Notes: generated by a model not told the origin, from the letters alone. A stretch of DNA of 64,000 nt from Nitrospiraceae bacterium (GCA_003599275.1 QZJG01000005.1:27993-91992); one strand, 5' to 3'; positions 35,079 to 45,489 are shown, counted from the stretch's first letter. Program-made: numbers and translations.

Positions 35079-35415
35079 ACAGTTCGACAGCGTGGGGGTG
35101 TTTACCTTCTGCGGCGAATTGACGAGGGAATATGAAGACGAGCTGAAACTGGTCCTGATGAGGGCAATCCACGGCATTGACCGCTCGGTCCTGAAATTCA
35201 ACAACGTAAGACGGATAGACCGGAAGTGCACACGTCTTCTTAAACAGGCCTATCGCACTTCAATCCGCCTGAAAAGCCCGTTCATTATAACGGGCCTGTC
35301 CGGGACATTACTGGCAAAACTGACACACGGCATAACCACTGATAAGGAGAGGGATAACCATGATTACTCATTCGTCGGCGGGTTTTACGGCAGCAGGAAA
35401 GCGGCCTTCAATTAA
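35062..35415 (+). CDS. STAS-like (anti-sigma-factor antagonist-like) protein
   Basis: The 117-residue protein has the alternating strand-helix pattern of STAS domains (F-T-F-C-G-E-L, then L-K-F-N-N-V-R-R-I-D, then I-I-T-G-L-S-G). The usual D-S-(S/T)-G phosphorylation segment is replaced by D-R-K-C, so a SpoIIAA-type phospho-switch seems absent. It overlaps both neighbours, indicating translational coupling. A role in controlling the sigma factor encoded two genes later is attractive but inferred; no anti-sigma kinase is adjacent. Confidence 0.65.
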   Translation: MICEFEQFDSVGVFTFCGELTREYEDELKLVLMRAIHGIDRSVLKFNNVRRIDRKCTRLLKQAYRTSIRLKSPFIITGLSGTLLAKLTHGITTDKERDNHDYSFVGGFYGSRKAAFN

Positions 35416-35650
35416 CGCCGGGCCGGTCTGCGGAAAATCCAGTGGAGTGAAGGGCCTTGCCGAGGCCATTATACTTCAGTCGCTGGAAGACCTCTGCACA
35501 CAGCCCCACAGGAAAGAAAGCAGGAAATTTTTCGGAAAGAACGGCTTCAGGACCTGCGCGGAGATCGCGGGCATCGATACCGTTGAACAATTCAAAATAT
35601 TGCATCTTTTGGGAGGCAGGAAAAATGGAAGAAACAGCAGAGTACACTGA
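35360..35650 (+). CDS. Uncharacterised 96-residue protein
   Basis: The start is supported by a purine-rich AAGGAGAGGG upstream of ATG 35360. The C-terminal two thirds look like a compact helical domain ([14 protein letters not shown], and [13 protein letters not shown]). No known family is recognised. It overlaps the STAS-like gene by 56 bases and the sigma factor gene by 26 bases; such deep overlaps make expression in one transcript likely. Confidence 0.6.
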   Translation: MITHSSAGFTAAGKRPSINAGPVCGKSSGVKGLAEAIILQSLEDLCTQPHRKESRKFFGKNGFRTCAEIAGIDTVEQFKILHLLGGRKNGRNSRVH

Positions 35651-37208
35651 GATCAGGGACAACGGCTTAAAAGAGATAATGCCGGAGCCGGACGGACTGG
35701 ACCATCCCGCTTTTGAAAGCAGGAACGTTTTTCATTCGCCGAATTACACGTGGGACGACCCGATAAAAATATACCTGCGTGAAATGGAATCGATCCCGAT
35801 GCTCACAAAAGACGGAGAGGTCGAGACCGCAAAGAAGATGGAGGAGGCAAGGAACGCCGTCTCGGGGACCATATTTGCCTCACCTTTCATTGTAAGGCAG
35901 ATATTGCACCTGCCCTTTCTTCTGAAGCAGAAGAAGGTTGCCCTGAAAAATTTCTGCTCTATCGAGAAAGACCTGACGGACGCCGAAAAGACGGAGTTCC
36001 TGGAAAATATCCTGAAGACGACCAGGACCCTGAAAGCCCTCTTTGATAAAAGGGACTCCTATCTCGAAAGACTGTCGGCCGGAAAACCGGACGAAAAAGA
36101 ACGCGAAACAATAAAGGACCAGATGGCGGCAAACAGGTCCAGGATAATCAGCCATATATTAAACCTCAACCTCCGGGAAGAAATTGTTGAAAGCCTCTGT
36201 TCGCAATTCAAAAATATGGCATCGTTCCATGAAGAAATATGCAAAGAGATCGAAGGCATCAGGGCGCAGATTGACGTCCCTGTGGAAAAATTAAAGAACG
36301 GAAAGATGCTCATTTCCGCAGCCGGCAAACTCGGGAAATCTCCTGATGAAGTCAAAAAACTATATGATGGCTTTAAGGGCCTGAGGGCCGAGATGCAGCT
36401 CATAGAGTCGGAGCTTGGACTTAAAGGAGAAGAAGTGCCTCTCGCATTAAAGGCCGTAGAGGACGGCAGGGCGGAGGTCCTCGAAGCAAAGAGGTCGCTC
36501 ACGGAGGCAAACCTGAGACTGGTCATCAGCATAGCCCGCAGGTATATAGGCAAGGGGCTCAGCCTGATAGACCTGATACAGGAGGGGAACATAGGGTTGA
36601 TGAGGGCCGTAGACAAGTTTGATTACAAGAGGGGCTACAAATTCAGCACCTATGCCACCTGGTGGATAAGACAGTCCATAACAAGGGCGCTTGCGGACCA
36701 GGCCCGCACCATCAGGCTTCCGGTCCACATGATAGAGACCATCAATAAGGTCACGCATATATCAAAATATCTCGTACAGGACCTCGGGCGGGAACCGAAG
36801 GCAGAGGAAATAGCAAAAAAGATCAATCTCCCGCTCGAAAAGGTGCGCGAGATACTGAAGATATGCAAAGAGCCGGTCTCTCTCGAAGCGCCCATAGGCA
36901 ATGACGAAGACAGCCACCTCGAAGACTTTATAGAAGACAAGTCTTCCCCCATCCCGCTTGACGGCGTAATTCAGCAGGAGCTGAAGGAGCAGGTCCGGAA
37001 GGTCATAGGCACGCTCACCAAAAAAGAGGCCGAGATCATCGAAAAGCGCTTCGGCATAGGAGACGGCGTCTCTCTCACTCTCGAAGAAGTCGGCAAGCAG
37101 TTCAAGGTCACGAGGGAGCGCATCAGGCAGCTCGAGGGAAAGGCACTGAGAAAGCTGAGACATCCTGCAAGATGCCAGACGCTGAAGTTGTTTCTGGAAA
37201 AGAGCTGA
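35625..37208 (+). CDS. RpoD-type sigma-70 factor, probably alternative
   Basis: Regions 1.2 to 4.2 are present: [10 protein letters not shown] (1.2), a non-conserved helical region, the region 2 core ([13 protein letters not shown]), region 3, and a region 4 helix-turn-helix ([10 protein letters not shown]). Region 1.1 is lacking. I chose ATG 35625, with GGGAGG upstream. Promoter-recognition residues match the primary-sigma type, so it should read housekeeping-like promoters. Lack of region 1.1 and its place in a sigma-54-type operon with a STAS-like gene argue for a group 2 alternative factor, but the primary role cannot be excluded without the rest of the genome. Confidence 0.88.
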   Translation: MEETAEYTEIRDNGLKEIMPEPDGLDHPAFESRNVFHSPNYTWDDPIKIYLREMESIPMLTKDGEVETAKKMEEARNAVSGTIFASPFIVRQILHLPFLLKQKKVALKNFCSIEKDLTDAEKTEFLENILKTTRTLKALFDKRDSYLERLSAGKPDEKERETIKDQMAANRSRIISHILNLNLREEIVESLCSQFKNMASFHEEICKEIEGIRAQIDVPVEKLKNGKMLISAAGKLGKSPDEVKKLYDGFKGLRAEMQLIESELGLKGEEVPLALKAVEDGRAEVLEAKRSLTEANLRLVISIARRYIGKGLSLIDLIQEGNIGLMRAVDKFDYKRGYKFSTYATWWIRQSITRALADQARTIRLPVHMIETINKVTHISKYLVQDLGREPKAEEIAKKINLPLEKVREILKICKEPVSLEAPIGNDEDSHLEDFIEDKSSPIPLDGVIQQELKEQVRKVIGTLTKKEAEIIEKRFGIGDGVSLTLEEVGKQFKVTRERIRQLEGKALRKLRHPARCQTLKLFLEKS

Positions 37209-37213
37209 CCTGG

Positions 37214-37392
37214 CAGGTTTCTGAAAAAGTATTTTAGCTGTCATTGCGAGCGAAGCGAAGCAATCTCGCTACTAATTAATCAATAAGTTTGAGATTACGT
37301 AACTGAATGGTTACGAGATTACTTCGTCATCCCGACTATGCGGGATTCCTCGTAATGACAATAAATACGGACTTTTTCAGCAGTGCAGCCTG
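37214..37392. repeat. Composite MITE-like element with CTGAAAAAGT ends (copy 2)
   Basis: The left end CAGGTTTCTGAAAAAGT (37214-37230) and the right end ACTTTTTCAG followed by GCAGCCTG (37371-37392) frame GTCATTGCGAGCGAAGCGAAGCAATCTC and further palindromes. It shares its outer ends with 28913-29052. It separates the convergent sigma factor and GGDEF-EAL genes. Confidence 0.8.
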
Positions 37393-37402
37393 TTACTGTT
37401 TC

Positions 37403-39454
37403 CTAACACCTTGCTTCCATAAACGCGGCAAATTCATTGGCCGGCAGCGGTCTGCTGAAGTGATACCCCTGTGCCTCGTCGCAGCGTATGATCTGCAGGA
37501 ATGCAAGCTGCTCCTCAGTCTCGACACCTTCCGCGATCACCTTAAGGTTCAGGCTGTGGGCGAGGTTGATGACCGCATTTATGATCGACTTGTAATCAGG
37601 GTCTGCCGAAAGACCGAGGACAAAGGACTTGTCTATTTTGAGCATCTGGATCGGCAGCTTCTTCAGGTAGTTCAGGGACGAATATCCTATGCCGAAATCG
37701 TCAATGCAAAACCTCACTCCGGCATCGGTCAGTTTATTGAGATAAGGGACCGCCAGCTCTATCTCCTGCATTACAGTGCGCTCGGTAATTTCGATGCCGA
37801 GGTAGCCCGGGTCCAGGCCGGTCTCTTTCAATATAGCGGAGACCGTCTCCGCAATGTCGGCCCTCTGAAAATAACGGGACGAAAGATTTACCATTATGCA
37901 AACAGGCGAACGTCCGTCCTTTTGCCATTGCACACTCTGCGCGCAGGTGGTCCGCAGCACCCATTCATCGATATTGACGATAAGACCCGCTTCTTCAGCT
38001 AACGGTATAAACTGCATGGGATGCAGCAGGCCCATCTCCGGATGCCGCCAGCGCACCAGGGCCTCGGCGCAGAGTATTTGTCCGGTGTCCAGGCTCACCT
38101 GCGGCTGGTAGTGCAGGACCAGCTCCCCGGCCTCGATAGCGTGTCGCAGGCGGTTTGTAAGCTTCAGCCGCTCCAGCGCCCGGATATTCATTGTCGGGTT
38201 ATAAAACTGATAATTGTTCCGTCCTCTCTTCTTGGCGGCATACATGGCAGCGTCCGCGTTTTTAAGCAATATATCGCCGTCATCGCCGTCAACCGGGAAC
38301 AAACTGATGCCGACGCTGGGCGACGTGTGGAGCGTATGACTGTTGACCATGAACGGCTCCAGGAAGGACGATACGATCTTCCTCGCGATAGTGACGATGT
38401 CTTCTTCATGATTTACGCGCGACAGGAGAACGGTGTATTCGTCTCCGCCGAGACGCGCCAGGGTATCGCTTTCACGCAGGCACGTCTTCAGACGGCGCGA
38501 GACCGCCTGCAGGAGCAGGTCTCCTACCGCATGTCCCAGGGAATCGTTTATCTCCTTGAAATTGTCGAGGTCCAGATACATAACGCCCACCATATGCTGG
38601 TCGCGCATCGCCTGTGTCAGTGCGAGTTTGAGGTGGTCGATAAACAGCGCCCGGTTCGGCAGGCCGGTCAGCATATCATGATAGGCCTGGTGCTTTATGG
38701 CCTCTTCTATCTGTTTGCGTTCCGTGATGTCTATGATAATTCCGGACAAAACATCCTTATTGAGGGTTATGCTGAAAAGCAGATTTCTGGCCTTTCCCGT
38801 CTTTGTGACGGCCCTGATTTCAAAGTTGTCCAGCTTCCCTGTTTTTTTCAGGTTGTCGATTAAAGTCTTTCTGTCTTTCGGGGCCTCATAGATAGAAAGG
38901 GCCCTGCTGGACATAAACTCCTCCGCCGATCCATATTCGAGCATCCTGACCAGCGCATCGTTTACAAAAAGGATATCGCCCCTGAGATTTGTCTTGAACA
39001 CCCCTGCGAGCGCATTGTCGACGAGGTCCCTGTATTTTTCCTCGGACTCCGCAAGCGCATCCATCATCAGCTTTCGCTCAATGGCGTACCGAATTGAACG
39101 GACCAGCAGGCCGCTGTTCACGCTCCCCTTGACCAGGTAGTCCTGTGCGCCAAGCTTCAGCGAGGAAATAGCCGTGCCTTCATCTTCAAGACCCGTCAAC
39201 ATAACAATCGGGACATTCGGCGCAAGCTTCTTTATCCCGGCAATGGAGTTGATCCCGCCGCTGTCGGGAAGCCCGAAGTCCAGCAGAACAACGTCAAAGG
39301 AGTGTTTGGCTAATTTAGCCAATCCGTCCGAAAGGGTGCCTGAATGCTCAAGCGACTGAGACAATGATGTTGCCTCAGTCAGCATTTCCTTTATCAGCCG
39401 GAAGTCTCCATCGTTGTCCTCGATGAGAAGGATGCGTAATTTTTTTACGGTCAT
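37403..39454 (-). CDS. Response regulator REC-PAS-GGDEF-EAL (cyclic di-GMP turnover)
   Basis: A receiver domain (about 1-125, phospho-Asp in V-L-L-D-F-G-L-P), a PAS domain (about 145-255), GGDEF (about 262-425, active-site variant G-G-D-E-Y) and EAL (about 435-683, C-A-E-A-L-V-R-W, later D-D-F-G-I-G-Y-S and E-G-V-E-T) are present. Both catalytic halves look competent, so it may make and/or degrade cyclic di-GMP under receiver control. No kinase is adjacent; it is convergent with the sigma factor gene. Confidence 0.93.
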   Translation of the reverse strand: MTVKKLRILLIEDNDGDFRLIKEMLTEATSLSQSLEHSGTLSDGLAKLAKHSFDVVLLDFGLPDSGGINSIAGIKKLAPNVPIVMLTGLEDEGTAISSLKLGAQDYLVKGSVNSGLLVRSIRYAIERKLMMDALAESEEKYRDLVDNALAGVFKTNLRGDILFVNDALVRMLEYGSAEEFMSSRALSIYEAPKDRKTLIDNLKKTGKLDNFEIRAVTKTGKARNLLFSITLNKDVLSGIIIDITERKQIEEAIKHQAYHDMLTGLPNRALFIDHLKLALTQAMRDQHMVGVMYLDLDNFKEINDSLGHAVGDLLLQAVSRRLKTCLRESDTLARLGGDEYTVLLSRVNHEEDIVTIARKIVSSFLEPFMVNSHTLHTSPSVGISLFPVDGDDGDILLKNADAAMYAAKKRGRNNYQFYNPTMNIRALERLKLTNRLRHAIEAGELVLHYQPQVSLDTGQILCAEALVRWRHPEMGLLHPMQFIPLAEEAGLIVNIDEWVLRTTCAQSVQWQKDGRSPVCIMVNLSSRYFQRADIAETVSAILKETGLDPGYLGIEITERTVMQEIELAVPYLNKLTDAGVRFCIDDFGIGYSSLNYLKKLPIQMLKIDKSFVLGLSADPDYKSIINAVINLAHSLNLKVIAEGVETEEQLAFLQIIRCDEAQGYHFSRPLPANEFAAFMEARC

Positions 39455-39641
39455 GGTTTGTTACCCCCAAATCAATATGTACATCCTATCACCTGTACTG
39501 CGATTTGACAATAGTAAAGTGAAAGCCCCTGTAACCGATTATGGGTGGGGGGTTCTAAGGAGTGAAGCGACGAAAGATCTGAGGTAAAAAGATAAGAGGG
39601 AGTTATGATTCCGATACGACAGAGGTGGTTAACGGTTGCTT

Positions 39642-40064
39642 TCATACAAAAGGGTTTCTGACCGTTAGGCCCTTTATCTTATGGTTGTCGGCAAAGTCCT
39701 CTGAAAGGACCGTTGTCGCGCCGCCTGCGAAGGCAGCCGCTACAACAAGCGAGTCCCAGAAAGAATACCTGTATCTTTCCTGTAATTCTGTCGCTTCTAT
39801 TATCGTTTCAATATCAATTATCACCGTGTCCCATTTTGAGAGTCTCTTTATTGTCTCTCTGGCAAAGGCCGGATCAATCGGCGCAGGGATCTTTTTTGTT
39901 ACTGTAACGAAAAACTCCTGCAGGATCTGGGTGCTCAACGTCCCGAGGCCGGAAGCCCAAAGGTCTTTCATGATATCAAGCGCAATACGGTGCTTGTGCC
40001 CTGCGTCAAGGTCATAGGCATACACAAGCACGTTGGTATCGACAAAGACCTTATCTCCTCTCAT
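39642..40064 (-). CDS. vapC: PIN-domain toxin (VapC family)
   Basis: The N-terminal V-F-V-D-T-N-V-L-V motif and later acidic residues (Q-E-F-F, W-D-S-L-V, S-E-D-F) give the acidic metal site of a PIN ribonuclease. At 140 residues it is a normal toxin. Its start overlaps the antitoxin gene by 14 bases, the usual coupling in vapBC operons. Confidence 0.9.
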   Translation of the reverse strand: MRGDKVFVDTNVLVYAYDLDAGHKHRIALDIMKDLWASGLGTLSTQILQEFFVTVTKKIPAPIDPAFARETIKRLSKWDTVIIDIETIIEATELQERYRYSFWDSLVVAAAFAGGATTVLSEDFADNHKIKGLTVRNPFV

Positions 40065-40296
40065 GAAGCTCCTCGCGCGAGCAAGGCATATGTCCGCCGG
40101 TGCCGAGATGCAGCCCCTGCTCCATAAGCTTTATTTCCCGCTTCATCGCGTCCTGATATCCCGTATCTTTCCTTATCTTATCTTCGAGAGACTCCCTGAT
40201 CAATGCGCTCAGCGACTTTTCCTCTTTCAGCGCAAGCATCTTCGCTTTCTTCACTATTGCCCTGGGAAGCGACAACGTCAAATTTTGCCTTTCCAT
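40051..40296 (-). CDS. vapB: Ribbon-helix-helix antitoxin (VapB-like)
   Basis: The first 45 residues (L-T-L-S-L-P-R-A-I-V-K-K-A-K and S-L-S-A-L-I-R-E-S-L) form a ribbon-helix-helix DNA-binding fold. The C-terminal half should wrap the toxin. A perfect palindrome 18-52 bases upstream of the start is the likely operator for autoregulation. Confidence 0.88.
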   Translation of the reverse strand: MERQNLTLSLPRAIVKKAKMLALKEEKSLSALIRESLEDKIRKDTGYQDAMKREIKLMEQGLHLGTGGHMPCSREELHERR

Positions 40297-40313
40297 AAAA
40301 CCTCCTTTCCAAA

Positions 40314-40348
40314 ATCACATGATTACGTATATCACATAATCATGTGAT
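40314..40348. promoter_or_regulatory. Palindromic operator of vapBC
   Basis: Perfect 12-bp arms ATCACATGATTA (40314-40325) and TAATCATGTGAT (40337-40348) are separated by 11 bases. The site lies directly upstream of vapB, where the ribbon-helix-helix antitoxin normally represses its own operon. Confidence 0.8.
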
Positions 40349-40380
40349 AAGTCAAACAACATACGTATCCGCACATCCTA

Positions 40381-40466
40381 TCACCTCTCCCGCACTTTGA
40401 CAATAGTAAACCCGAACTCTTCAACCGACTGCACTATCTGCCTCAGGTGTTCAAACCGCAACGGTT
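40381..40466 (-). pseudogene. C-terminal relic of an Rcp1-type response regulator
   Basis: The last codons of a response regulator (P-L-R-F-E-H-L-R-Q-I-V-Q-S-V-E-E-F-G-F, ending R-E-R-stop) are preserved without the rest of the gene. Bases 40407-40466 are identical over 60 bases to 42644-42703 in the intact regulator. It lies directly after the MASE3 kinase, where a cognate regulator would be expected, so most of that regulator has been deleted. Confidence 0.85.
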
Positions 40467-42508
40467 CCTTTCCCCATGACCCTTGCCCCTTGACTCTGTC
40501 TCTTATCCGGTATCGTAAAACAAAACGTTGCCCCTTTGCCTTTCTCCGACTCGCCCCATATACGCCCTCCGTGACGTTCCACAATCTTCTTGCAGATCGC
40601 CAGCCCGGCGCCTGTGCCCGGATATTTGTCGCGTGTATGAAGACGCTTGAACATGAGGAATATCCTGTCGAAATATTCCGGGGCAATACCGATGCCGTTG
40701 TCACTGACCTGTATGACCCATTCGGCTCCTTTGTGTTCGGCTGAAATGCGGATGCGGGGCGGCTCATTACTATGGAACTTGATTGCGTTTTCAATAAGGT
40801 TCTGAAACAACTGCACCATCTGTACTTCATCAGAATGAACGGACGGCAGTATTTCGTTTATAATCTCAACCCGGTTTTCTTCAATCGCTGTGTTCATATT
40901 GTCGGACGCCCTCTTGAGCGCGACATTCAGGTCCGTCAGAATAAAAGGCTCCTCTCCCCTTCCAATCCTTGAGTAACTGCGAAGGTCACGGAGGAGCATC
41001 TGCATATACTCGGCCCCGCTGACTGCAAAACCGATAAAGTCATCGGCGTCCTTATCAAGTTTGTGCTTATACCTCTGCCCTATCAACTGCAAAAAGCTTG
41101 AGACCATGCGGAGCGGCTCCCGGAGGTCGTGGGACGCGATATAGGCGAACTGTTCAAGCTCCCGGTTGTACCGCTCAAGGTTATCGGCAAGGGACTTCAA
41201 CTGCTCGATATTGGCTTCCCTTTCTCTCTCTGCGCACTTACGCTCCGTGATGTTGTCGAACACGGCCACAAAATGTCCCTTTTCCATGCTGTAGACCGAA
41301 AGGGACAGGCAGATGTCCAGCGGGGCAAATTGAATCTCGAATTTCTCAGGCCTGCCCGTCAGCGCGACCCTGCCGTAGATTTCAAATAATTCCGGATGTG
41401 ACTCCTTGATGCCGGGAATTGCCTCGGTCACTTTTTTGCCCACTACGTTTTCCAGACCGGTCAGTCTTCCGAAGGCGCTGTTGACGTCGAGATAGACAAA
41501 ATCCGCAGGGCGTCCCAGGTCATCAAAAAGCATCCTGCAGTAAGCGCACCCTTCCACCATGTTTTCAAACAGCGAGTGATAACGCTGCTCGCTCTCACGA
41601 AGTGCTTCCTCCGCCCGCGTGCGCTCCTCCATCTCTTTGCTTAATTCATCCCTCGAAACCGTCATGTCCGCGAGTTTCATATAAGGCTCATTGACCGATG
41701 CGATGAATACCCCCTTATACATCATGTAAAAAGCGGCTATTTTATAGACATGCCCAAGTACGTTATAGGTGTCAAACACCTTCGTGTAGCTCGCAAAGAT
41801 GATCTCGCTGAAGATGCTGATGATAAAGGCAGCCAGGTAGTAGATTACGGCCCTGTCCCCGGTCTTCTTCATCCGCCGTCGGTAAACTGCAGCCGAAATG
41901 CACAGGCCCACGACTACCAGGTATTCGGAGATTTTCTTGAAAGGTGTAAGGCCGGTCCCCTGGATATGGGTGACGGGTGCGTACTCAGGGAAAAAGACGG
42001 TCCCGGTAACTACAAGCCCTGTCAAGAGAATGGCCGACACCATCAACACCTTTTTCGACAGCCACCTGATGGGTCTCTCCGGGTAAATATATGCGCTGGC
42101 CAGGAATGCCGCGGCCTGGAACAGCCTCGCGGCTATCCAGAACTGGGTAGACTTGTTGGAAGAATTGGCGGTTATAAAGGCAGGCATGGCGGCGTTGCTC
42201 ATGGTATGCATGAAGTCCAGGAGGCCGATGGAAAGGAAGGCAGTGCTCAAAAAAAGCGCGTGCCGGTTACCGGACCGTTCATAAGTATACCAGCCGATGC
42301 CGAAGATGGAGAAGGAAACCATAATGCTGAAAAACTCGGCTATGTTATGGAAGACAACATACGACTCCGCAGGTATAACACGGTCAAACTGCGAGGGAAA
42401 CATTACTACCGCCAGAACCGGCAGCGCCGACAGTAAGAAGACGGCTGTCAGGATGCGTTGGTTAGCCCCTCTTTGGAAAAGAGGGATCAGAGGAGATTTT
42501 TTAATCAT
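40451..42508 (-). CDS. MASE3 membrane sensor histidine kinase with PAS domain
   Basis: About seven membrane helices (residues about 20-270) match the MASE3 sensor type (H-N-I-A-E-F-F-S and D-F-M-H-T-M). One PAS domain (about 310-435), a HisKA domain with H-box S-H-D-L-R-E-P-L and a HATPase domain follow. The kinase core closely resembles that of the kinase at 43675-45474, so the two are paralogues. ATG 42508 is preferred over TTG 42520. The first residues (K-S-P-L-I-P-L-F-Q-R-G) are encoded by a palindromic repeat (CCCTCTTTggaaAAGAGGG), so the N-terminus is partly repeat-derived. Confidence 0.9.
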   Translation of the reverse strand: MIKKSPLIPLFQRGANQRILTAVFLLSALPVLAVVMFPSQFDRVIPAESYVVFHNIAEFFSIMVSFSIFGIGWYTYERSGNRHALFLSTAFLSIGLLDFMHTMSNAAMPAFITANSSNKSTQFWIAARLFQAAAFLASAYIYPERPIRWLSKKVLMVSAILLTGLVVTGTVFFPEYAPVTHIQGTGLTPFKKISEYLVVVGLCISAAVYRRRMKKTGDRAVIYYLAAFIISIFSEIIFASYTKVFDTYNVLGHVYKIAAFYMMYKGVFIASVNEPYMKLADMTVSRDELSKEMEERTRAEEALRESEQRYHSLFENMVEGCAYCRMLFDDLGRPADFVYLDVNSAFGRLTGLENVVGKKVTEAIPGIKESHPELFEIYGRVALTGRPEKFEIQFAPLDICLSLSVYSMEKGHFVAVFDNITERKCAEREREANIEQLKSLADNLERYNRELEQFAYIASHDLREPLRMVSSFLQLIGQRYKHKLDKDADDFIGFAVSGAEYMQMLLRDLRSYSRIGRGEEPFILTDLNVALKRASDNMNTAIEENRVEIINEILPSVHSDEVQMVQLFQNLIENAIKFHSNEPPRIRISAEHKGAEWVIQVSDNGIGIAPEYFDRIFLMFKRLHTRDKYPGTGAGLAICKKIVERHGGRIWGESEKGKGATFCFTIPDKRQSQGARVMGKGTVAV

Positions 42509-42572
42509 AAACAACTCCAAATCTTTTCTATGTCCGCATCGAATTTCTCAAAAACTTCTTTATCAGAAAATC

Positions 42573-43061
42573 TCAGACTTTTAATCCTGATTTAGTCGAA
42601 AAATCATCTCTTATTTGATCTCTCTCGCCTTTCTTCACTATCATAAACCCGAACTCTTCAACCGACTGCACTATCTGCCTCAGGTGTTCAAACCGCAACG
42701 GTTTGGTAAAGTAGTATTTCGCACCGAGGCGGTAGCTTACGATAATGTCCTCTCTGTCTTCCGAAGAAGTCACCACCGCAACTGGAATGTCTTTCAGCTC
42801 CGGATCATTCGTGATCTCCCTGAGCACCTCGCGGCCGCTTTTATTCGGGAGGTTCAGGTCCAGAAGAATGAGATCGGGCTGCGGAACGCCGGAATATGTC
42901 CCCTCACGGCGGAGAAAAGACATGGCCCCTTCCCCGTCGTTTACAACATGGAGGCAGTTATGCACCTTCGCGTCCCTGAGCATCTCCTGCATCAGACGCA
43001 CGTCACCGGGGTTGTCCTCGATGAGGAGGATATTGATAGTGGATGTAGTTTCTTTGTCCAT
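42573..43061 (-). CDS. Rcp1-like single-domain response regulator
   Basis: A receiver domain of about 145 residues has I-E-D-N-P-G-D near the start, phospho-Asp in L-I-L-L-D-L-N-L-P, and the conserved K-P at the end. The longer form with G-D-V-R-L-M matches regulators paired with phytochrome-like kinases. The start at ATG 43061 is chosen because upstream codons are repeat-derived. It lies between two paralogous kinases and could serve both. Confidence 0.9.
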   Translation of the reverse strand: MDKETTSTINILLIEDNPGDVRLMQEMLRDAKVHNCLHVVNDGEGAMSFLRREGTYSGVPQPDLILLDLNLPNKSGREVLREITNDPELKDIPVAVVTSSEDREDIIVSYRLGAKYYFTKPLRFEHLRQIVQSVEEFGFMIVKKGERDQIRDDFSTKSGLKV

Positions 43062-43135
43062 ATAAAAAATAGGGGCAATGGCTTCTGCCCCCTCCCTTTC
43101 GGACAGAGGCTTCACCTCTGTCGTATTCGTGGCAG

Positions 43136-43525
43136 TCAGGAGGCCACCCTTCTGCCCTCTCCCTTGACGGGAGGGGGTGAGGGGGAGGGTGTTTCAATAC
43201 AGTTCATCCTTATAACCTCTAATACTCCTCTTGTATTTAAAAATACTTCATTATTCCAAAATCGCAAAACCCTAAATCCTCTCTGCGCAAAATACTTGTC
43301 TCTTTTTGTATCATTTTCATTTTCAGAATGTTGCCCTCCGTCTATTTCAATAATTAAGCGGTTGCTAAAACATACAAAGTCAACTATGTAATTACCTATT
43401 GGTTGTTGTCTCCTGAATTTAAATCCTTCTATCTGTTTAAGCCGTAAATTATTCCATATAAGTTGCTCTGCTCTGGTTAGCCTTTTCCGCAACGTCCTGG
43501 CGTTACCATATAATGGATTAATCAT
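43136..43525 (-). CDS. DUF559 (Vsr-like) endonuclease-domain protein, copy 1
   Basis: The 129-residue protein has F-R-R-Q-x-P-I-G-N-Y-I-V-D-F and L-I-I-E-I-D-G-G-Q-H, the D...E-x-D core of the PD-(D/E)XK/Vsr-like DUF559 family. DNA nicking activity is predicted from the family only. Inverted repeats of about 37 bp surround the gene, and the left one lies inside its 3' end, so the last residues (P-S-P-S-P-P-P-V-K-G-E-G) are repeat-encoded. It interrupts a kinase-regulator pair. Confidence 0.85.
   Translation of the reverse strand: MINPLYGNARTLRKRLTRAEQLIWNNLRLKQIEGFKFRRQQPIGNYIVDFVCFSNRLIIEIDGGQHSENENDTKRDKYFAQRGFRVLRFWNNEVFLNTRGVLEVIRMNCIETPSPSPPPVKGEGRRVAS
43155..43191. repeat. Left inverted repeat of DUF559 cassette 1
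   Basis: A G/C-rich repeat (CCCTCTCCCTTGACGGG then AGGGGGTGAGGG). Its reverse complement aligns with 43534-43570 with few mismatches. It contains its own small palindrome around TTGACGGG. Confidence 0.8.
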
Positions 43526-43533
43526 TTAATGGT

Positions 43534-43570
43534 CACCCCCACCCTAACCCTCCCCCGTCAAGGGGGAGGG
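43534..43570. repeat. Right inverted repeat of DUF559 cassette 1
   Basis: The sequence CACCCCCACCCTAACCC followed by CCCGTCAAGGGGGAGGG is the inverted partner of 43155-43191. It starts nine bases upstream of the DUF559 start codon. A partial copy is also seen at about 57003-57033, near the second DUF559 gene. Confidence 0.8.
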
Positions 43571-43674
43571 AAACAAGTTGTATCTCCCCATTAATGGGCA
43601 GTGGATTTCTTACCCATGACCCCTGCCCCTCGGAATCGAGTTCGGCACGAATCTCCGATCGTACCCCCTTGACC

Positions 43675-45474
<1,800 letters not shown>

Positions 45475-45489
45475 GCCTGTTTTTGCCCT

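Noticed and set aside
35625..37208. Primary sigma factor RpoD
   Set aside because: Region 1.1 is absent, and the gene lies at the end of a predicted sigma-54 operon, not near dnaG. I left it as an RpoD-type factor.
39455..39641. Small gene between the GGDEF-EAL gene and vapC
   Set aside because: I see no ORF with a start, ribosome site and protein-like composition in this 187-base spacer.
40381..40830. A 149-residue minus-strand ORF
   Set aside because: Most of it is a shadow of the MASE3 kinase gene in another frame. Only the final response-regulator relic is meaningful.
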